Source: Mangifera indica (Eukaryota; Streptophyta; Magnoliopsida; Sapindales; Anacardiaceae). Taken from it: a stretch of 64,000 nt of DNA. Shown in pieces: positions 43,986-54,231 of this stretch. Where the stretch lies: the NCBI RefSeq assembly GCF_011075055.1, contig NC_058145.1, positions 10,785,894 through 10,849,893 on the forward strand. The letters run 5' to 3'. The notes below the pieces were generated by a model that saw only the letters and a program-made list of their open reading frames with translations, made no database searches and had not been told where the DNA came from. How positions within the stretch are numbered: position 1 is the stretch's first letter; each line of letters starts with the position of its first letter. The position numbers and the translations under genes are program-made.

Positions 43986-44874
43986 CTTGTAGATGAAATC
44001 AAAACTTTTCAAATTTTGAAAATAAGGATGAAATGTTAATTTTTAAAATTTAGAGGAAAATGTATCAACTTTTTAGATTTGAGGATTTAGTAACAAAATG
44101 ACGATTTTATCTTTACCTCTAACTACAAATTTTAAATGCTAAACTGACAATTTTATCTTTATCTCTAACTAAAAATTTTAATAACAATTAATTTATAAAT
44201 AAATATTTAAATTTTTTATTAGTCATAAATATGTTTTTTAGTATGATTTTTGAGTACTGACTAAAACTTGAATGGAGATAAACGTTTGGAAAGAAAAAAA
44301 AAAAGATAAAGTTTTGAAAAATTTTGTAGTGCCATTCTTAAACAGCGCAATAAGTGAAAAAAATATAAAAATAAAAGGAGATATTTTCGAAAGTAAAGGT
44401 GTCAATGGGTCAAGTCAAGCCGACTCTGACTCGGCCCATCGAGTTAATGGGCCGAACCTAAACAATAATGGGCTTTTGGACCGAACCGATCTATTAATAT
44501 ATAAAGGCTCAAGATTCTGCCCATATAATAATGGGTCGCGCTTTAATTGGGTCGTGCTGGGCTTTTATAACAAATCTATGATATAATTTAAGATATTTGT
44601 AATTGTAAATGAAAGTGAAAATGAAAAATTAAATAGGTTTTTATAAAGAAAAAATAAATAAATTTTAAAAAATTAAGCAATGGCTACTACCCTGGTAGAA
44701 GCTAGAACAACTTCTGCCTTGTGGCAGAAGCAGTTTCTGTCATTTGGTAGAAGTAGTTCTGCTTCTACCACTTGGCAGAAGATGTTCCTATTTAGTAAAA
44801 GTATAAAAAATATTTTTAAAATTTTATTTTGTAAACAGTATCAGATTGGGTCAATCTATATGTGTAATACTAAA
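43986..44874. other. Intergenic repeat remains between the hAT gene and Mutator-like element C
   Basis: Positions 44025-44230 resemble the interior of the GGCCAAAAG TIR family (GACGATTTTATCTTTA, TAACAATTAATTTATAAATAAATATTT). Positions 44398-44540 start GGTGTCAATGGGTC and contain GGCCCATCGAGTTAATGGGCC, a common plant hAT-like repeat; its other side may be 45945-45980 (GCCCGCCC, GGCCTATGGGCTTGG), now split by element C. Positions 44690-44800 hold GGCAGAAG/CTTCTGCC repeats as at 12540. Confidence 0.45.
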
Positions 44875-45933
44875 GGGAGAAGGACTATTTCCCACCCAAC
44901 TTTTGATGCGTTTTCAAAATGCCACCCACACCAGATGAAAATCCAGTTTTTCCACCCATGACCAAACTGCCGTCCATTTTTTCAGTTAGGAACAGGGGCA
45001 AAATCGTCATTTACTATTTAAAACATTAAAACTTTAAAATTTTACCGTTTTCCCCTTCAGGTTTTAAAAAGTAATAACTAACCCATTCTCAAAGATTGTA
45101 AAGTTTAATTTCACCCCCTAGGGTTTGCTTCCTTCTTCGGCCACCACCGACGGCCGCTGCAATCGATCGATGGGAGATCTCTGACTACAAAGGACGACTA
45201 AGGATGACCCTTCGTCGCCCAGATTTGGACGACGAAGCGTCGCCCAGATCTGGACGACGAAGCGTCGTCCAAATCTGGAAGAACAGACGAAGGACGATGC
45301 TTCGTCGTCCTTCGTCGTAGCGTCTGGACAACGCGACGAGAGACGAAGGACGACGAAGAGTCGTCCTTCGTTGTCTGGGTGGAGCGACGAAGAGATCTCT
45401 GTCTCTTCGTCGCATTGTGCGACGAAGAGATCTCCGTCTCTTCGTCGCACCGTGCACCAGGAGAAGGAGATCTCCGTCTCTTCCTTCTTTGGCCACCACC
45501 GCCGTCGCACCAGGAGAAGGAGGAGGCAGGTGACTACGCCGGAGACGACGCCGGGAGATGAAGTTGAAGAATGAGGGTGAAACTGCTAGTTTTGAAAGTT
45601 ATAGGGGGTGGCTGTTTTTTTGAAAAATTTGGAAACCCTAGGTTTGGGGGTGAAAATGTTAGTTTTTAAAGTTTAAAAACTTTAGGTAAGGTGAAATATT
45701 AGTTTCTAAAACCTAAGGGGGTGAAGGAAAACCCTCACATCAATTTTGGAATGAATTTTGCAGAGGGGTATTTTTGTCATTTCATCTAACAAGGGTAAAA
45801 TGGATATTTTACCCTTATGCAAACAGAAACCATCCATATTAACGACTCATGGATGGAAAAACTGGATTTTTATCTGGTGTGTGTGATATTTTGAGAACGC
45901 ATCAAAAGTTGGGTGGGAAATAGTCCTTCTCCC
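44875..45933 (+). mobile_element. Non-autonomous Mutator-like element C (1059 bp), 5' of DiT1
   Basis: A perfect 9-bp target-site duplication AATACTAAA lies at 44866-44874 and 45934-45942. Terminal inverted repeats of about 85 bp begin GGGAGAAGGACTATTTCCCA and CCCACCCAAC. The middle (45165-45560) is unusually GC-rich with CGTCGTCC/GGACGACG words. It includes two hairpins with 12-bp arms GCGACGAAGAGA and TCTCTTCGTCGC at 45384-45413 and 45419-45448. The charged open frames here are products of this repeat and have no family likeness. The right end lies 224 bp before the DiT1 start codon. Confidence 0.88.
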
Positions 45934-46157
45934 AATACTAAAACTTGAAGCCCGCCCAAGAGGCCTATGGGCTTGGCTAAGCATTCTATAGTACCAAACC
46001 GAGTTTGATCATAACATGTTCTTTTTTTGTGTTTTAGGCCGGCCGAATTAACGTGTCTACGCGAAAGTTTAGAATTTATGAGAACTTCTCTACTCGCACT
46101 TGCTGCTCTGAACCAACTACAGAAGAAGAGGACAGAGAGCTTGAAAGCCACGCGACA

Positions 46158-49100
46158 ATGGCGTCTCTGGCTCTCACTTCCTCTTCCTGCTTTCTATCCT
46201 TCCAATCACTGAAATCTCGCAATCTCAACCTCCCACTGAGATCAAATTTCACTCACCGCACAGTTTCTCCAACTCCAAACCCGATTACACTAACCAACAA
46301 TCTCTCATTCAATTCCCCACTGCTCCTTAAATCAATTCGATCACCCTCCTCCTTGAAGAAATTAACCGCAAAGGCCTCAGCTTCAGCTTCCGCTCCGGCT
46401 CCCGCGGCGCCTCGGCCATGGCACGGAGCCGCAATGAAGCCTTTACTAGCGTCAATAGCCATAGGTGTCATCCTCTGGTTCGTCCCCGTACCTTCTGGAG
46501 TCTCACGAAACGCTTGGCAACTACTCGCCATTTTCCTTGCCACAATCGTCGGCATCATCACTCAACCGCTGCCACTCGGCGCCGTGGCTCTCATGGGCCT
46601 CGGAGCCTCCGTTCTCACCAAAACGCTGACGTTTTCCGCCGCATTCTCAGCTTTCGGCGACCCAATCCCCTGACTCATTGCGCTTGTCTTCTTCTTCGCC
46701 CGCGGCTTCATCAAGACGGGACTCGGCAACCGAATTGCCTATCAATTTGTCTCCTTGTTCGGATCCTCTCCCCTAGGATTAGGTTACAGTCTCGTCTTCA
46801 GCGAGGCGCTGTTAGCTCCGGCTATTCCATCGGTTTCGGCGCGTGCCGGTGGGATCTTTCTGCCGTTAGTGAAGTCTCTGTGCGTGGCGTGCGGCAGTAA
46901 CGCTGGTGACGGGACGGAGAACAAGCTAGGGTCGTGGTTGATGCTAACGTGTTTCCAAACTTCGGTTATATCGTCGTCAATGTTTTTAACGGCGATGGCA
47001 GCGAATCCGCTAAGTGCCACGTTGACTTTGAACACGATTAATCAGACACTTGGGTGGATGGATTGGGCGAAGGCGGCGATTGTACCGGGACTGGTGTCCT
47101 TAGTTGTGGTACCGTTACTGCTGTATATAATTTATCCGCCTACTGTAAGGAGTAGCCCAGATGCGCCAAAATTGGCCCGAGAGAAATTGGAGAAGATGGG
47201 ACCCATGAGCAACAATGAGAAAATTATGGCTGCCACTTTGCTTCTCACGGTGTAATGATTCTTCGCTTAATTTTGCATTATGATCATGAAGTAGCATAGA
47301 AAATTTAATTTTGATTGAACTACAAGAGTGTTTGATATAGAACTTAAAAACAGTTTTAAACAAGAAAAAAAATCCTTTGTCTTCTGTGTGAAAAAGGGTT
47401 GTTGATGTAGCAGTAACTGAGTTACATGTTGAATTTGCATTATGATTATGGAGTAGCTTAAAATTTTGAATTTTATTGAAATCTAAATGTGTTTGATATA
47501 GATATTAGATACATTTTTAAATGGTTGGAGGGATTGAAGTTGAAACATTGTTAGAATGAGGCTAGAAAAAGAGATATAATCGTGTTTCTTGGATGCGAAA
47601 TAAGTAGTTGATATAGCAGTCACTGAGTCACAAAATCTTATGTGTGTTGTTCTGTTGATGAGTTTAAATTATGATTAGAAATTTGACTTTGATTGAACTA
47701 TGAATGTGTTTGATATTGAATTCAAATGTAGTATTAAATAGTTGAAGGGAAAGGAGTTAAATATTGTTATAATAGGGTTAGAAAATGAGATTTGAAATCA
47801 TATATCTTGTGGATGAATTTAGCAGTTGATGTAGCAGCCACCAAGTCACAAAATCCTACATGTGTTTCTATTGATGATCAAGGTTACCATGCTGAGCTAA
47901 GAAGTTGTAGTAACAATGCAGTCTATTTAACATGACTCTGTCTAGTATTTTGTACCTAGTGTGTTGCTCTGTGGAACTTGTGTGTGTGGAAGTACGCGGA
48001 TGTGTCTCTTTTGGCAGTATTTTTCTTTTTGTCAGGCTTTTGTTCTTTGTTATATCAGGTGGGGCTCTGGATTTTCGGTGGGGTAATGAATGTGGATGCT
48101 GTTACTGCTGCAATTCTTGGATTGTCTATCCTCCTTATTACTGGGGTTGTGACGTGGAAGGAATGCTTAGCTGAAGCAGTTGCTTGGGATACACTCACGT
48201 GGTTTTTTGCACTTATTGCCATGGCTGGGTACCTCAATAAATATGGTCTCATCTCCTGGTTCAGCCAAACTGTGGTTAAGGTTTGTTTTCTTTTCCTTTT
48301 ACTCAAAATCTTTCGATGCAGGCCTTTCCGCAATTATGCTTCCAACTGCTGGATTTTTATTGCATGTTTTGGTAATGTAAGCAATTACTTGGTCATTGTT
48401 GTTTTCATGGTGGTTTTTCCTGAATATTTTTTCTGCAGATTTTCACTCTCCTTTTTCTGATTGTGATTGGCCATTGCATTTTTGTATATGCTTGCTGAAA
48501 ATATGCCTGAAATAAGCATCACATGGTCATACCGCTGTCTGGGTTTCAAAGTTGGAATAGTGATATTCAATCATTTGGTAGTCATGAAACTTGCTACAGT
48601 TACCTTAATTTTAATGAGCCTAATGACTTTTGGTTGCATTTGAATGAACCCCATCCCTGGAATCACATTGCTTTCATTTGAGAAATGCTAGATATATATA
48701 TATTTATATAGGAGCTTTCCTTTTCCATGATTATTAAGAACTTGAAAGAAGACGCCCCCTTTTATGGAATAATCTTAAAAAGGGATTTAACTGAAACAAA
48801 AATGAAAAAACAGCCAGTGTTGATTAATATTAGAATGCTAGTTGTGTCAATCCCAAGGAGTTTTGGTTAGGTTGAGTTTCAAATATTTACTAACATTTAT
48901 GTACTTTTTTTCGCAGTTCGTTGGTGGATTGGGTCTTTCATGGCAGGCATCTTTTGGCATCTTGGTTCTTCTCTATTTCTACTCTCACTACTTCTTTGCC
49001 AGTGGAGCTGCTCACATTGGCGCCATGTTCACAGCCTTCTTGTCTGTCGCCACTGCTCTTGGCTGTCCTCCATACTTAGGAGCCCTAGTCCTCTCCTTCC

Positions 49101-49278
49101 TTTCCAACATAATGGGAGGCCTTACCCACTATGGCATTGGATCAGCACCTGTTTTCTATGGTGCCAACTACGTCCCCCTTGCCAAATGGTGGGGTTACGG
49201 CTTCCTCATTTCTGTTATCAACATTATCATCTGGCTGGGGTTGGTGGCATCTGGTGGAAAGCCATCGGATTGTGGTAA
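46158..49278 (+). pseudogene. DiT1: Plastid 2-oxoglutarate/malate translocator DiT1, broken by a nonsense codon and a frameshift
   Basis: DiT1 exchanges 2-oxoglutarate for malate across the inner plastid envelope, supplying carbon skeletons for ammonia assimilation (DASS family). Exons are 46158-47249, 48059-48280 and 48917-49278. If intact they would encode 558 aa, against 557 in Arabidopsis. The Ser-rich transit peptide MASLALTSSSCF precedes WFVPVPSGVSRNAWQLLAIF. Conserved segments include ARGFIKTGLGNRIAYQFV, GGIFLPLVKSLCVACGSNAG and HYFFASGAAHIGAMFTAFLS. Codon 172, Trp in the family's GDPIPWLIAL, is TGA at 46671-46673. In exon 3 one G is missing from the run at 49237-49240, so the family ending GGIWWKAIGLW lies in another frame and the read frame stops at 49315. 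Everything else is conserved, so the damage is recent, allelic or a sequence error. An in-frame Met at 46053 was rejected because the transit peptide starts at 46158. Confidence 0.92.
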
Positions 49279-49315
49279 AACGGGTGATCATAACAATTTG
49301 CTGACCCAAATTTAG

Positions 49316-50843
49316 TGATTTTCCAGGCATTGTTAGCCAACAGGTGAGTCTTTCCCCCCTGGCTGATAACTTTTGGTATTGATTCCATTTGTCATTCAAA
49401 TAATTAGTTGGCGGAGACTTTAAGTTATAGATTGGATACAGAAATGAGGTCTAGAAATTAGAAGATATAGAGGCAATTTTGCTATGGGATGAGAAAAGCT
49501 GCCTACGACTTATATTAGTTTTAGTTGGATCCTAATTTACATGCAGAGTCTTATTTGTTTTTCTTTTTGGTTGCATTTGTAAAATGAAAGTCATTCATGG
49601 ATATGTATCATTAGAAAATATATAATTTTTTTTTAAACATTTAGAGATTACAGACTCCCACCCTTACTTGGACTTGAACCCTTTCGGCTCTAATCTCATT
49701 TGTGCATAAGGTATCATCAAAGCTACGGCTGATAGCTAGAGAAATCTTTTGATATCTTATATTTTCTCAGAATCAGTCAAGTAACCTTATGTGTTTGAGG
49801 GGCACCACACATCTTCGTTGATATATCAACAAACATTGTATAAAAATATCACATGTGAAAAAAACAATAATAAATTGTACTCACAAGATCAAGTTCGATA
49901 TGTGAATCTTCTTCTATTAATTTATTAAATTATAGAATGAAATAAATGTCTAACTTTATGTATAGATACAAAACATACGAGATTATATGATTAAATACGT
50001 TGTCACAATTGATCAACTTTTTTTTATTTGTTAATGATAGTATATTAGTATGGTTTATGTAAATTAATATTCAACGAACATTTAAAAAAGTTCATGTAAG
50101 TACAACAAGATATGATATAATTAGAATTTATGAATTAACGAAATTATAAATTATAAATAAACTTAGTTAATTTAATAGTGTTATTTTAATGTCCTCGTAT
50201 TTATAGATATTTACAAATCAAGATTTAGGATATATTTATACAACAATCTATTATATTATTTCAGATGAACAATTAAAAAAAATTATTGTATTAGAGTTTT
50301 AGAATATTCGCATATTAGTGTAACTATTTAATCAAACATTAACAAACATTTTAATTTTTGATGAACATCAAATTAATAAAAGCGTTTTTTCTACCACATT
50401 TGATAATACTAAATCAAACAATAAAATTATTGAGTTAATTATGAAACATTTAAGTTTTTTCTTTTTTTTTTTATGATAAATTATTTAGCACATGCTCGTT
50501 TATAGGCGTACGTCATATGGGATTAAGAAGGAAATAAGTTTAGCACATGCAAAAATATGAACAATCGGGTATGATATTATTTATATTTTATTATCTCATA
50601 CACGTATATAAACATATCATTTGTGCAAACAAATAAGATTAAAAAGGAAATGATGAAAATTTGATGTTAAAACTCATTGAAAATTTGGAATTCAATTTAT
50701 TTAATATTAAAATTTTGTGAATATTATGGAATTGTGACTACTCAATATTTCAATTCATAACCAAAAGAATCTAAAAATCTTATATTTTTTAACTGAACCT
50801 GATTGGGAAAATATGTTAAAACCATTAAAAAAGATCTATTAAT
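49316..50843. other. 3' flank of DiT1 and AT-rich intergenic DNA
   Basis: The 3' untranslated region of DiT1 presumably occupies the first few hundred bases. The rest is AT-rich with no recognised gene or element. Confidence 0.5.
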
Positions 50844-52249
50844 GGGAGAAGGACTATTTCCCACCCAACTTTTGATGCGTTTTTGAAATGCCATCCACGC
50901 CAGATGAAAATCCACTTTTCTCACCCATGACCAAACCGCCGTCCAATTTTTCAGTTAAGGACAGAGGCAAAACCGTCATTTTATTTTTAAAAACTTAAAA
51001 CTTTAAAATTTTACCGTTTCCCCCCTCCAGGTTTTAAAAATTAATAACTAACTCATCCTCAAAGTTTGAAAAGTTTAGATTTCACCTCTAGGGTTTGCTT
51101 CCTTCTCCGGCCACCACCGACGACCTACTCATTCGACTGATCTCCCATCTCCGACTACAAAGAACGACGAAAGATGACCCTTCGTAGCCCAGATCTGGAC
51201 GACGAAGCGTCGTCCAATCTGGAAGAATAGACGTCGTCGTCCTTCATCATCACGTCTGGACGACGCAACGAGCGACGAAGGATGACGAAGCGTCGTCCTT
51301 CGTCGTTTGGGTGGAGCGACGAAGAGATTTTCGTCTCTTCGTCGCATTGTAACATCCCTCCCTAGTAGTACTACCCATCGAAAGAGAAATGTTACGAATT
51401 AATATTCGTAGAGTCTATTTTTTTTCTTTTTTAAAATACTTTACAATAAACGCATCATTAAAAGTGTTTAGGAAGTATTCCAAGAAAACTAAAAATCTGG
51501 AAGCGAACAAAATATGTATATACTCATATGAAGACTTATCTGAAAGTATCTGAAAACATGGAGTAATCATATGTAACTATACCATAATCTCAAAAAGTCA
51601 AAAGTCGATAAAAACATGCCACTGTATGCATGTAATATAAACCAGAGATAACCTGCTCCAGCCGAATCTACCTACGCTGACCTGACCCTGCCTCGCAACT
51701 ACCTCGATCACTTGTACCTGCAATCAGGAAAGAAAAAGGGAGTGAGTGATAAGAACACTCAGTAAGGGGAAAGAATCAAGTAAACTATCCTTTTTTTTTT
51801 CCTGTTCTAACTCACTTTTGGGACTCAACCTCACATCTTAACCTTTATAAGAGATTGAGGGGATAATTTAGTTCACTCTTTACTATTTGGGTCATACTTT
51901 GTCCCATCTGGTGTCTATTTAATACTTTCTGGAAGCTAACTATAGGGATTTGATACTTTTCTAAGCTCAAGCTCTTTTTCTTTCACTACACTATTTCTGA
52001 ATCTGAATTGAGCTCTACTGCGAGCATGCTCTACTGCAAGCGGACCCTACTAGGGGTCTATGTCCTACTACGGACGTGTCCTACTGCGGACGTGCCCTAC
52101 TGCGGGCGGTGTAGTGTAAAGTGCCCCCTCATAGTTTATAGCATGCATGCGAGTCTTATATCTTACTAATTTTGCTTCCATTTAAATTTATTCATAACGC
52201 ACCAGACATTACTCTTAGGACGACCCCTAAATCTTGAGCCCCAGATTCT

Positions 52250-52375
52250 TTTTCTTGTTTTTCTTTCTTTTTCTTTTCTTCTTTTCTTTCCTTTCCTTTC
52301 CTTTCCCTTCCTTTCTTTCCTTCTTCCTTTTCTTTCTTTCTTTCTTTCTTTCTTTCCTTCCTTCTTTCTTTCTTG
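52250..52375. repeat. (TTTC/TTCC)n pyrimidine tract
   Basis: Almost pure pyrimidine on the plus strand for about 125 bp inside the solo LTR. It explains the Lys/Glu/Arg-rich and Phe/Ser-rich open frames on the two strands. Confidence 0.9.
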
Positions 52376-52384
52376 CCCAGAATT

Positions 52385-52985
52385 ATGAAACACTGTTCAC
52401 AGAACAGTCATTTAACAGGGCAGCCTTCTTTTTCATACAATTTAACATCTCAAACGGTTCCTAATTCATACAAGTTATATATCGTTGAAAAGAGGATTCA
52501 AAGATCTTTCCAACGGGCTATAATAACACTCATAATTCAATAGATAAGGCAGTCAAAACGTGAGCTAAACTCAGTGATAAAATTACGAAATACTGTTCAC
52601 AGAACAGACATTTAGCAGGGCAGCATTCTTTTCATACAATTTAACAGCCCAGTTGGTTTCTAATTCATACAAACTATATATCGTTGAAAAGAGGATTCAA
52701 AGATCTTTCCAACAAGCTATAATAGAACTCATAATTCGTTCAATCAGGCAGTCAAAACAGCAGATAAAGTCAGTGGCAAAAACTGCCTCCCCTGTTTATT
52801 TGATAAAGCAGTCCTTTCGGTTTATACAATCTTTAACAGTCCAAATGATCTCTAATTCATACAAGCTATATATCATTGGAAAGAGGATTCAAAGATCTTT
52901 CCAACAAGATATAATAGCACTCATAATTCATCAAATAAGGCAGCCAAAACATGGGACGAACTCAGTGGCAAAAACTGTAAATATT
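52385..52985. repeat. Three tandem units of about 190 bp within the solo LTR
   Basis: Each unit contains AATTCATACAA, TATATATCGTTGAAAAGAGG (or CATTGGAAAG), GATTCAAAGATCTTTCCAAC and ACTCATAATTC, followed by AGGCAG and AAAC. The third unit is the most diverged. Internal tandem repeats are common in long plant LTRs. Confidence 0.8.
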
Positions 52986-54231
52986 CTGCAACTTTCTGCC
53001 ATGAACAAAATCACATACATAGACATCCCAAATGGCAAAACAACATTCCTCAACATCAAAATTAACATTTATAACATAGATCTAAGGAACCAAAAGCCTA
53101 AAACATGTCACATATCAAAGAGGATACCCCTTACCTTGTTTCAAGCCAAATCTTTGTAAGTTGGCTTCTTCCTCTTTGTTTTGCTTCCTTTATCATCAAG
53201 ATCACTTTAAATCAATACCAAAACACACTAACATATTCACATAACATGCATATAAACATAGATAAAAGGAGAAGGAAGGAGATCTTTGGTTACCAAAGCT
53301 TCCAAGTGCTTCCTTTTCTTTTTCTTTCCTTATTTATCTTCCAAAAGCCTTCCAAATTACTCACTGTGCAACAAAGAAAGGAAGAAGACTGTCTTCTTCT
53401 CTGGAAGAGACGAAAGAACGATGGAAAAAGAAAAAGGAAAGCAAAAGGTAAAGGGAGCAGGTTATTGACTTTTCTCCTCCTTTTCTTTTTCAATATATTA
53501 TTATTATTATTATTATTTTTACTTTTATATATATCTCAAAACACATATACAATTGGAAATATCTTCAAACATGGTCAAAAGACGTAATTACCCTGAAACA
53601 TATCTGAGGGTATTACACGCATTGTGAGACGAAGAGATCTCTTCGTCGCACCAGGAGAAGGAGGAGGCTGGTGATGATGTTGGACAAGACATCGGGAGAT
53701 GAAGTTGAAGAATGGGGGTGAAACTGCTAGTTTTGAAAGTTATGAGGGGCAGCTGCATTTTGAAAAATATAGAAACCCTAGGTTTGGGGGTGAAAATGTT
53801 AGTTTTCAAAATTTAAAAATTTTAGGTAAGGTGAAATGTTAGTTTCTAAAACCTAAGGGGGGTGAATGAAAACTCTCACAATAATTTTGTGACGAATTTG
53901 ACAGATTAAATTGAGGGGTATTTTTGTCATTTCATCTAGTAAGGATAAAATATATATTTTACCCTTATGCAAACAGATATCATCCATATTAATGGTTTAT
54001 GGGTGGGAAAAGTGGATTTTCATCTACCGTGGGTGGCATTTTGAAAACGCATCAAAAGTTGGGGGTGAAATAGTCCTTTTTCCTCTATTAATCTATGTTC
54101 ATGGATTCATTATTCTATTACTTGTCTAGTTTTTCTTGTATAATAAAAATTAGTTTTTTTTTTTTTTAATTATAGATATAATAAAGTTTTTGAATTTATT
54201 TCAAGAACAATTGAAGAAAAGTTATGAAAAT

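Larger units (their letters stand above)
51348..53617. mobile_element. Solo LTR nested in element D (2270 bp), gypsy-type termini
   Basis: Starts TGTAACATCCC and ends GGGTATTACA, flanked by a perfect 5-bp duplication CGCAT (51343-51347 and 53618-53622). Comparing with element C shows that the bases on either side are contiguous there, so the insertion point is certain. It contains three diverged tandem units of about 190 bp (about 52385-52985), a set of CCTACTGCGGACGTG-type 17-bp repeats (52010-52115) and a long TTTC/TTCC tract (52250-52375). The open frames inside (52653-53159, 53105-53587) are not retroviral proteins. Confidence 0.85.
50844..54083 (+). mobile_element. Mutator-like element D, same family and orientation as C, interrupted by a solo LTR
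   Basis: A perfect 9-bp duplication TCTATTAAT lies at 50835-50843 and 54084-54092. The ends match element C (GGGAGAAGGACTATTTCCCA at the left; the GCATCAAAAGTTGGGGGTGA segment at the right). Without the inserted LTR (51348-53617 plus 5 bp) the element would be about 965 bp, close to C. The GC-rich GACGACGAAGCGTCG interior is shared. No transposase is encoded. Confidence 0.87.

Noticed and set aside
45118..45574. Several Arg/Asp/Ser-rich open frames on both strands in element C
   Set aside because: All are readings of the same CGTCGTCC/GACGAAG repeats, without start context or family likeness.
46053..46157. In-frame upstream Met extending DiT1 by 35 residues
   Set aside because: The segment is charged and unlike a transit peptide, whereas MASLALTSSS at 46158 is a typical plastid start and gives the family length.
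46418..46900. 160-codon frame overlapping DiT1 exon 1
   Set aside because: It is a shadow frame of the conserved DiT1 coding sequence.
48301..48380. Possible extra DiT1 exon (GLSAIMLPTAGFLLHVLV-like frame)
   Set aside because: The family sequence runs directly from TVVK to FVGGLGLSW, and both flanking splice sites are good. This hydrophobic stretch lies in the intron.
49640..49735. tRNA-like phrase (GGACTTGAACCC followed by TCTAATC)
   Set aside because: The phrase resembles the T-loop end of a tRNA on the other strand, but no cloverleaf with acceptor, D and anticodon stems can be drawn.
52166..52464. Lys/Glu/Arg-rich and Phe/Ser-rich frames
   Set aside because: Translation of a TTTC/TTCC tract inside an LTR.
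52653..53587. Two frames of 160-168 codons in the solo LTR
   Set aside because: They follow the tandem 190-bp units and contain no gag, protease or polymerase motif.
44875..54083. Elements C and D as one composite transposon carrying DiT1
   Set aside because: Each has its own distinct perfect 9-bp duplication (AATACTAAA and TCTATTAAT), so they inserted independently.
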